NCBI GenBank assembly: GCA_026709065.1
Contig: JAPOTS010000058.1
Span: 1-41,935 of the forward strand
Length of the DNA stretch: 41,935 bases
Source: Bacteroidota bacterium
GTDB taxonomy: Bacteria; Bacteroidota; Rhodothermia; Rhodothermales; Bin80
Direction: 5' to 3'
A program made the position numbers and the translations under genes. The notes beneath the pieces were generated by a model, which saw only the letters and a program-made list of their open reading frames with translations, was not told the origin of the DNA and searched no databases. The number at the start of each line of letters is the position of its first letter. Positions within the stretch are counted from its first letter, which is position 1. Below are positions 36,607 through 41,935 of this stretch, one piece after another.

Positions 36607-37743
36607 ATGATAGAATTTCTTGGGATTGAGCACCTCTTTGACCTTTCTCCAACGGAAAAAATTCTTGGGTTTTTTACTCCGCTGATCGTCTATGCCGCAT
36701 TTCTGTTAGTGCAACTACTCTTACCTGCTAGGAAAGTGGCGGGCTATGTGACCAATCCAAGTACAGGAGAACCCATCGTTTATCATCTCAATGGGCTCAT
36801 AGTGTTTATCGTCATGGTTACTGTATGGTGGTTTGAACTCACTGGAATGCCAAGAGATTGGTTTTACCGCTCTTCAATTTTTGCAGTAATGGGGGGTACA
36901 GTATTTACAACAATCTTTACGTTCATAACAATTTTCAGTCAGCCCAAAGAGACTCGAAAGAATCCGATCAAGGCTTTTTGGAGTGGTAATATTAGGGAGT
37001 TCACTCTATTTAACGGGCGTATAGAGAGCAAGATGTTTTTATATATTACAGGAGGAACGATTCTCGCAATCAATGCGATGTCAGGTGCTTGGTATCACTA
37101 TCAATTATTCGGAGAAAATTCAAATCCAGGCGTATTCTTGTTTGCTATTTTCTTTCTAGTTTATATTATTGATTATTGTATTCATGAGAGATCTACTCTT
37201 TATACATTTGATCTCATTCATGAAGGCATTGGATTCAAACTCTATTGGGGTGCGCTTGTAATCTATGGGTGGGCGTTTGCCTCCCCACTATGGGGGTTGG
37301 CTGTTTATCCTGATCCTGAGCTCGGATCTTTCTGGATGGGGTTTTTATTGGTTGGGGCATCCGTTCTATTTTTAGTAGGATTGGGAATTTCACGTGGTTC
37401 AAATTTACAGAAGTATACATTCAAGCGATGGCCTGAACGCTCATTTATGGGAATAAAACCCGAGTATATTGAAGCCAATGATCGTAAAATTCTCGTGACT
37501 GGATTTTGGGGTATTGCGCGCCACTTCAATTATTGTGGGGAACTCATTTTGGCGGTGATTTTTGCTCTTGTATTGGGTTATTTCACAAATCTATGGGCAT
37601 GGACTTATGGATCTTTCATTATAGGATTCTGTTTGAGGCGGGAGCGCACAGACGATATGCACTGCGAGGAGAAATATGGATCAGAAGCGTGGGGGGAGTA
37701 TCGTCGGCGTGTCAAGCACCGAATTATCCCAGGCATTTATTAA
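36607..37743 (+). CDS. ERG4/ERG24-family sterol reductase-like membrane protein
   Basis: A 378-aa polytopic membrane protein with about eight to ten helices. The C-terminal signatures of delta-14/delta-7/C-24 sterol reductases are evident: VTGFWGIARHFNYCGELI (family form GWWGxxRHxNYxGD) and RRERTDDMHCEEKYG ending in HRIIPGIY. NPSTGEPIVYHLNG near residue 55 also corresponds to the family's N-terminal stretch. Enzymes of this fold use NADPH to reduce C=C bonds in sterols; in bacteria only a few have been examined. No squalene or oxidosqualene cyclase gene is in the window, so the substrate may be another isoprenoid. Fold call is confident; sterol activity is not shown. Confidence 0.8.
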   Translation: MIEFLGIEHLFDLSPTEKILGFFTPLIVYAAFLLVQLLLPARKVAGYVTNPSTGEPIVYHLNGLIVFIVMVTVWWFELTGMPRDWFYRSSIFAVMGGTVFTTIFTFITIFSQPKETRKNPIKAFWSGNIREFTLFNGRIESKMFLYITGGTILAINAMSGAWYHYQLFGENSNPGVFLFAIFFLVYIIDYCIHERSTLYTFDLIHEGIGFKLYWGALVIYGWAFASPLWGLAVYPDPELGSFWMGFLLVGASVLFLVGLGISRGSNLQKYTFKRWPERSFMGIKPEYIEANDRKILVTGFWGIARHFNYCGELILAVIFALVLGYFTNLWAWTYGSFIIGFCLRRERTDDMHCEEKYGSEAWGEYRRRVKHRIIPGIY

Positions 37744-37870
37744 GATTCCACGATCGAGCAAGTAAGTTACTTACTAAGGACAGTGAAAATTCAGCTTATA
37801 CTTGTCTATATCTGAACGGAAATTTTTCATTTCAATACAGGATTTCTTTTGTAACTGAACTTAGAAATAA

Positions 37871-38812
37871 ATGACACCCCAGTTAATTGAGACCAAAACA
37901 CCTACTTGGTTTGTTGATGTCCGTTTTCGAGGGCGATCAAATCTCATTGCCTGCGCGGTACTTAAGACTAATCACGGTTTGACGCTCATTGACCCTGGGC
38001 CAACGACGACGTTACCTGTTCTTGAAGCCGCATTGGTGTCTTTGGGAGGATTAAGTGCTGTAAAGAACATTATTTTGACACATATACATTTAGATCATGC
38101 AGGGGGTGTGGGTCAACTTGCTGAGATGATTCCAGGAGTTAATGTTTTTGTTCATCCAGTTGGAGAGCGTCACTTAATTAATCCTGAGCGATTAATTCAA
38201 AGTGCTCAGAGGATTTATGGAGATCAGATGGATGAGCTATGGGGGGCAATTAGACCAGTTAGTAATGGGCAGGTATACGCGGTTGATGATGATACAGTTA
38301 TTGAGTTAGGGGGGCGAAGTCTTCGCTCATGCTACACACCTGGGCATGCATCTCATCACATGTCTCTGATAGACGAAAATGAACGTTTGATCTACGCTGG
38401 AGATGCTGCAGGTATGAGAATTCAAGGAGCAGATTATATTATACCAGTTGCTCCACCACCCGATATTGATTTGAATCTATGGGAACAGTCGCTTATGCGA
38501 TTAGAACAACATAAGGCCAAGCGGCTATTTCTAACACATTTTGGTGTGATTGATTCTGCTCGTGAGCATATCAAAGCTATGCGCCAGCGGCTTCACAGCT
38601 GGGGCGATGTAGTTCTCAGATCGTTGAATGATGACTCCAAATCCGATATTCTACATGCCGAAGAGTTTCATGATTCGGAGATGATACAGATGCGTTCAAA
38701 GACTAAGGAATCGTTTCAGGAGCCCTATAATTACATGGGGCAACCTCGTGAGAGTTGGGTCGGGCTTGCGCGGTATTGGCGAAAAAAGAATGCGCAGATC
38801 ACTCCTAAATAA
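37871..38812 (+). CDS. MBL-fold metallohydrolase
   Basis: A 313-aa metallo-beta-lactamase-fold enzyme. The metal motif is THIHLDHAGG (His71, His73, Asp75, His76), with the third His in CYTPGHASHHMS and the bridging Asp in YAGDAAG; FLTHFG supplies the final His. The substrate is not evident: relatives include glyoxalase II-like thioesterases and lactonases. The C-terminal helical tail (ESWVGLARYWRKK) recalls that of longer Bacteroidota and Actinobacteria members. Its stop codon lies within the 8-bp duplication created by the tnpB element, so the coding sequence was preserved by the insertion. Confidence 0.85.
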   Translation: MTPQLIETKTPTWFVDVRFRGRSNLIACAVLKTNHGLTLIDPGPTTTLPVLEAALVSLGGLSAVKNIILTHIHLDHAGGVGQLAEMIPGVNVFVHPVGERHLINPERLIQSAQRIYGDQMDELWGAIRPVSNGQVYAVDDDTVIELGGRSLRSCYTPGHASHHMSLIDENERLIYAGDAAGMRIQGADYIIPVAPPPDIDLNLWEQSLMRLEQHKAKRLFLTHFGVIDSAREHIKAMRQRLHSWGDVVLRSLNDDSKSDILHAEEFHDSEMIQMRSKTKESFQEPYNYMGQPRESWVGLARYWRKKNAQITPK

Positions 38813-38813
38813 T
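38806..38813. repeat. Target-site duplication, left copy
   Basis: TAAATAAT, directly outside the left terminal inverted repeat and identical to 40216-40223. It contains the TAA stop of the upstream hydrolase gene. Confidence 0.75.
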
Positions 38814-38835
38814 GGGAATTATATACGTGAGTGCC
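38814..38835. repeat. Terminal inverted repeat, left
   Basis: 22 bp, beginning GGGAATTATATACGTGAG, an exact reverse complement of 40194-40215. It begins 4 nt downstream of the tnpB stop (in tnpB orientation), where the 3' part of an omega/reRNA would be expected. Confidence 0.85.
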
Positions 38836-38838
38836 ATC

Positions 38839-40092
38839 TTAGACGAACAACCCAAACGTATCCATTTCACGCATCATAGGGGTTCCTAACGGAAACGCCC
38901 CTCCTCGTGCAGCAGCCCCAATCCCGGAGGCCAATATATTCGCAGACGAATTATAGTCCGCATGATCCGTATAACCACACGCTATACACTTAAACTTACT
39001 CTGAGTCTTTCTATTCTCCTTACTCGTATATCCACACTTACTGCAACGCTGGCTCGTATACTTCGGATCTACAAGAATTATCATACCTATCTTGTAGTCG
39101 CAATACTTATTGAACCTCCCCCAAGACGCATTTAAGATCACTCGGTTTAGCCCAGACTTCTGCCTTACATTTGTTCCTGGATTCTCTATCGTTCCCTTAG
39201 CAGACTTGGACATATTCTCGATCTTCAAGTCTTCTCGTATCAATACCTGCGCACGATTCGCTAACGCCCGACTATTCTGATGATCTTGATTCTTTCTCGC
39301 GTTTCTTTGTTGTCTTTTTAACTTGGAAATCTTTCTCTGAGTATCCTTATATCTGCCCGATCCTTTCTGTTGTCTGGCCAACTTACGTTGATACCTACGA
39401 ATCTTTATTTCCTTTAGGTGTGGCTTCTTGATATCCAGCATACCGCGTTCGCCTTCCGTTGAAGTCCATGCCACGTTGCACGTGTTCAGATCAATACCGA
39501 TGGCAACACCGTTCTCTGTTGTTTTCAACGTTGGTATTTTATATAAGACGCTCATTTTCCAGTACCTGCCATCTTTCTTGACGGTTAGCTCAATGGGTTC
39601 TCCGTCTGGATAAGGATTGCCCCCTTTCCTACGGAACTTCATCCACCCAACTTTCTGAATATAAACGCTATTGTCTACAATTTTGAACGCCCCTTTTGGC
39701 GCTGTAAATGAATTGTGCTGGAATCTATTATGAAACGTAGGATGCTTTCGCTTTCCTTTAAAGAATGCAATCCAAGCATCAGACTGGTTGAATAACGTAA
39801 ATCGTACAATCGCAGATGAGTACTTGGATAACCAGCCTATCTCCTTCCGTAAAGACGGATAACGGGTGATCAGGCTGAACCGTGATACATTTGGCTTATC
39901 TGATCCCGTTTCCTTTGATTGACTGTACTCTTCGTTGACTTGTCCAAGGATCACATTCCACACAAACCGACATGCACCACAAAGCCCAGATAATAGATTG
40001 GCTTTTTCTTGTGTACCTGGGCATAAACGGTACGTGATTCCTCTAAAGGAACTTTCTTGGCCTTTTTTGTTAGAATGTTTCTTAACAGACAT
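38839..40092 (-). CDS. tnpB: RNA-guided nuclease TnpB (IS200/IS605 OrfB)
   Basis: A 417-aa TnpB that looks intact. The split RuvC triad is present: Asp201 (GIDLNTCNVAW), Glu287 (VLIREDLKIENMSK) and Asp379 (TDHADYNSSANI). The zinc ribbon has Cys350, Cys353 (RCSKCGY) and Cys369, Cys372 (KCIACGY). I chose the ATG at 40092 (MSVKKHSNKKGQ); an upstream in-frame ATG at 40188 lies next to the inverted repeat and adds unrelated sequence. TnpB uses an RNA made from its own 3' end and the adjoining DNA as a guide to cut DNA beside a short TAM. All catalytic residues are kept, so activity is likely; its carrier is unusual. Confidence 0.93.
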   Translation of the reverse strand: MSVKKHSNKKGQESSFRGITYRLCPGTQEKANLLSGLCGACRFVWNVILGQVNEEYSQSKETGSDKPNVSRFSLITRYPSLRKEIGWLSKYSSAIVRFTLFNQSDAWIAFFKGKRKHPTFHNRFQHNSFTAPKGAFKIVDNSVYIQKVGWMKFRRKGGNPYPDGEPIELTVKKDGRYWKMSVLYKIPTLKTTENGVAIGIDLNTCNVAWTSTEGERGMLDIKKPHLKEIKIRRYQRKLARQQKGSGRYKDTQRKISKLKRQQRNARKNQDHQNSRALANRAQVLIREDLKIENMSKSAKGTIENPGTNVRQKSGLNRVILNASWGRFNKYCDYKIGMIILVDPKYTSQRCSKCGYTSKENRKTQSKFKCIACGYTDHADYNSSANILASGIGAAARGGAFPLGTPMMREMDTFGLFV

Positions 40093-40122
40093 GATATCAA
40101 GGTTAGTTGATGTTGTGGTAAG

Positions 40123-40153
40123 CAATAGGGTAGACGCTAATTCTATCCTATTG
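40123..40153. repeat. Subterminal hairpin upstream of tnpB
   Basis: CAATAGG (40123-40129) and CCTATTG (40147-40153) can form a 7-bp stem with a 17-nt loop. It lies about 60 nt inside the right terminal repeat and just upstream of the tnpB start. It might be a leftover of the left-end hairpin of an ancestral IS605-type element, or chance. Confidence 0.3.
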
Positions 40154-40193
40154 TGTCTGTTAAACATTTCCAAATAAAAAGGTTCCATTCTGG

Positions 40194-40215
40194 GGCACTC
40201 ACGTATATAATTCCC
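40194..40215. repeat. Terminal inverted repeat, right
   Basis: 22 bp ending in ATATAATTCCC, an exact reverse complement of 38814-38835, followed directly by the second copy of TAAATAAT. Confidence 0.85.
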
Positions 40216-40223
40216 TAAATAAT
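40216..40223. repeat. Target-site duplication, right copy
   Basis: TAAATAAT, identical to 38806-38813. Removing the element and one copy would leave the hydrolase stop codon intact and place menI about 60 nt downstream. Confidence 0.75.
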
Positions 40224-40280
40224 CATATCGCTCACTATAAGAAAAGGCCTTTCAGTTCGTTTGATAAAAATTGACTATTC

Positions 40281-40754
40281 ATGGAAAGAATCTGGAGGTA
40301 CGAACCAACCATTGAGCAACTCAATAAACGTGGTCAAAACACCATGGTGGAGCACTTAGACATTCAGTTCACAGAAATGGGCCCAAATTTTCTTCGGGGA
40401 TCAATGCCAGTTGATCACCGAACAAATCAACCCATTGGACTTTTGCATGGTGGTGCATCGGTAGTACTGGCGGAGACTTTAGGGAGTGTGGCGGGTGTAT
40501 TGTGTGTAGACATTAGAAAGGAGTACTGTGTTGGAATTGAAGTCAATGCAAATCATCTTAGGAGTGCGAGAAGCGGTCGCGTGATCGGTACTGCGACTCC
40601 AATCCACTTAGGAAGAAAAACTCATGTTTGGCAAATTATCATTGAGGATAATCATGGACGAAAGGTGACTGCAAGCAGATTAACCTTGGCTATTCTGCAA
40701 TGGGATCCAGATACACCGGGGCTTGAAGATCGCATTGCATGGCTTACTCACTGA
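40281..40754 (+). CDS. menI: Hotdog-fold thioesterase, MenI/YdiI-like
   Basis: A 157-aa hotdog thioesterase strongly resembling E. coli YdiI (1,4-dihydroxy-2-naphthoyl-CoA hydrolase). It shares the start IWRYEPTIEQLN, MPVDHRTNQPIGLLHGGAS, VVLAETLGSVAG, with catalytic Glu65 and His56 at the expected places, and IEVNANHLRSARSG. In menaquinone synthesis it releases DHNA from CoA; related enzymes act on other aryl-CoAs. No other men genes are in the window. Before the tnpB element inserted it was probably in one transcript with the hydrolase. Confidence 0.87.
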   Translation: MERIWRYEPTIEQLNKRGQNTMVEHLDIQFTEMGPNFLRGSMPVDHRTNQPIGLLHGGASVVLAETLGSVAGVLCVDIRKEYCVGIEVNANHLRSARSGRVIGTATPIHLGRKTHVWQIIIEDNHGRKVTASRLTLAILQWDPDTPGLEDRIAWLTH

Positions 40755-40813
40755 AAGAAATACATTACTGATTCGTTTTTTGTGTACACTCTTTTTATCA
40801 ATACGTAGGACAC

Positions 40814-40837
40814 GCTAAGGGCTCGCGAAAAAATAAC
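40814..40837. repeat. Candidate end of the ISAzo13-family element
   Basis: CTAAGGGCTCGCGAAAAAATA lies directly after the recovered stop of the transposase pseudogene, where the terminal repeat of an insertion sequence should be. The other end lies outside the window, so the repeat cannot be confirmed here. Confidence 0.3.
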
Positions 40838-41935
40838 TTATCCAATTAAAAGTTCTTCATAGTCTCGTTTTTCATCGGGTGGATACGGTTTTAGGGTGTA
40901 ATTCCATTGCGGTAAGGTCTTGTTCCAATCAACATTGAGTTCTCCATTTCCGCGTCCCTGATTTTATTCCTCTTGGATAGTTATTGTTTAGGACTTCACC
41001 CGTGGCAGTGAGTCCTGTTTTGGTTGTAATGGAATTGTAACAGTTGAGAATGGTTTTAATGGAGTCAAGCGGGATCCCAGCCCATCGCTTGGATGCTTCG
41101 CTATAGAGGCGATGTTCAATCGGATTCCATTTGGATGCCCCACTCGGGTAATGTGCAACCGTCACATTCAATCCAAACGGGGTTGACAGCTGATGCTGTA
41201 AAAAGTACTTCCATGCACGCGAACGATACCCATTGCTTCCTCTACTGTCGGCAAGAATAAGCAGTTATTTTGGATTCGGATACCGATGGCATCCAACGGT
41301 CTCCCACCATCTTGTGATGCTGTCAACGGCAAACTGAGGCGTGTTGTACGAAAGTCCGACATAGAAGGCCCCTTTATTGGCTGGTAAATCATAGACTCCA
41401 TAGGAATTGGCAATCCCACTCCCCCAAGATGGATAGTCATGATCAAAGACTTTGATGGCTTTTTTTCTCCAAGAGGCCCCCTTATTCCAAAACATCCCAA
41501 CGATAATTCTTCTCAGAGCATCCACACTAATGATTGGGCAACCATGCAACGAATAAAGAGCACGTAGCCCCCCCCCCAATCATTTGGAATTGTAGATTCC
41601 AGTCGGGGTGTTGGATCAGTGATATTTGCTTGTGATTCACCCGAAGCGAATAGCCCATGGACTTGAGTAATCGACTGACGGAGCGATCCGAGATCTGATA
41701 TCCAAGTAAGTTCAATGCTGAGGCAACACTTCCGGTCGTACTCCGATACCATAATTTCCCCGACATTGGATCCCCTGCAGTCCCTAAATCCACGATATCT
41801 TGGACCACTGTCAAAATTTCGGGAGTTTTTTTTCGATAGATTTACGGCCACCACCGGGTTTCCGAACCCTATCTTTCTCAAATTCACCAGACACTTGACT
41901 AAAACAGGCAAAACGATTCTGGCAGTATTTCATGA
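40838..41935 (-). pseudogene. Decayed ISAzo13-family transposase, 5' end cut by the window edge
   Basis: Fragments in three frames together spell an ISAzo13-type DDE transposase: RVRKPGGGRKSIEKK, RSVSRLLKSMGYSLRVNHKQ, QHPDWNLQFQM, DYPSWGSGIANSYGVYDL, FAVDSITRWWETVG, LNVTVAHYPSGASKWNPIEH and, at the end, NKTLPQWNYTLKPYPPDEKR. The lesions I can place are a frame change at an A8 run (minus strand, 41826-41833), a frame change at a G10 run (41568-41577), a nonsense TAA at 41265-41267, and two more single-base losses near 40961-40965 and 40935-40942. The recovered stop is at 40838-40840. With five lesions it is inactive. The N-terminal part lies beyond the window. Confidence 0.85.

Larger units (their letters stand above)
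38814..40215 (-). mobile_element. tnpB-bearing element with terminal inverted repeats
   Basis: A 1402-bp element bounded by perfect 22-bp inverted repeats (38814-38835 and 40194-40215, outermost bases GGGAATT) and flanked by 8-bp direct repeats TAAATAAT. It contains a single gene, tnpB, on the minus strand, and no tnpA or DDE transposase. IS200/IS605 and IS607 elements that usually carry tnpB have neither terminal inverted repeats nor target duplications. So this unit looks as if it was moved in trans by a cut-and-paste (DDE-type) transposase. It sits between the hydrolase stop codon and menI. Confidence 0.75.

Noticed and set aside
37761-37775. AGTAAG-TTA-CTTACT hairpin after the sterol-reductase-like gene
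   Set aside because: Short stem, three-base loop and no T-run; too weak to call a terminator.
41568-41833. Programmed frameshifting of the transposase at the A8 (GAA AAA AAA C) and G10 runs
   Set aside because: The A8 site would fit a classical -1 slip, but the gene also has an in-frame TAA and two further frame losses near its 3' end, so decay explains it better.
1-41935. CRISPR arrays, tRNA or rRNA genes
   Set aside because: No regularly spaced repeats, cloverleaf-like sequence or rRNA signature was seen on reading both strands; a covariance-model scan would be needed to exclude small RNAs.

Overview
The window looks like chromosome from a member of the Bacteroidota/Rhodothermota lineage (Balneolales/Rhodothermales-like). 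The basis is AT-rich DNA with hardly any Shine-Dalgarno sequences, a sigma-54 activator fused by overlap to a Bacteroidota-type LptE lipoprotein, a DUF4292-type lipoprotein, and housekeeping genes in very tight overlapping operons. The taxonomic call is inference; no rRNA or tRNA gene was seen.

Left part (1-10.6 kb) is a defence-like island. On the minus strand is a two-gene ATPase unit: an AAA_14/DUF4143 protein followed, with overlap, by a 1370-residue NACHT-like STAND NTPase whose C-terminal nuclease-like domain appears to have lost its catalytic residues. Divergent from it is a three-gene restriction-modification locus: a small SAM-binding methyltransferase-like protein without NPPY, an Eco57I-type N6-adenine methyltransferase with NPPY, and a GIY-YIG (T5orf172) plus superfamily-2 helicase restriction protein.

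10.8-16.6 kb is a core operon of overlapping genes: dnaE (interrupted by a 158-residue mini-intein), a thioredoxin-type arsenate reductase, an Smr-domain protein, a PuuD-like glutamine amidotransferase and an SxtJ-like membrane protein. 16.8-20.2 kb holds a convergent pair of ATPases, an AAA and a GHKL protein, possibly a second defence-type insertion.

20.6-33.8 kb is housekeeping: ribE, a secreted DUF1080-like protein, the operon miaB / sigma-54 activator / lptE / membrane glycosyltransferase / TPR-like protein / anmK, then thiL with a strong terminator, lpd, a DUF4292 lipoprotein and nadK. 33.8-37.7 kb carries a FAD oxidoreductase, a membrane polyferredoxin and an ERG4/ERG24 sterol-reductase-like protein, which may form a redox unit.

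37.9-41.9 kb has an MBL-fold hydrolase and a MenI-type thioesterase separated by an intact-looking tnpB gene. Unusually, this tnpB lies between perfect 22-bp terminal inverted repeats flanked by an 8-bp target duplication, which IS200/IS605 chemistry does not produce. The right edge is a decayed ISAzo13-family transposase with several frameshifts and a nonsense codon.
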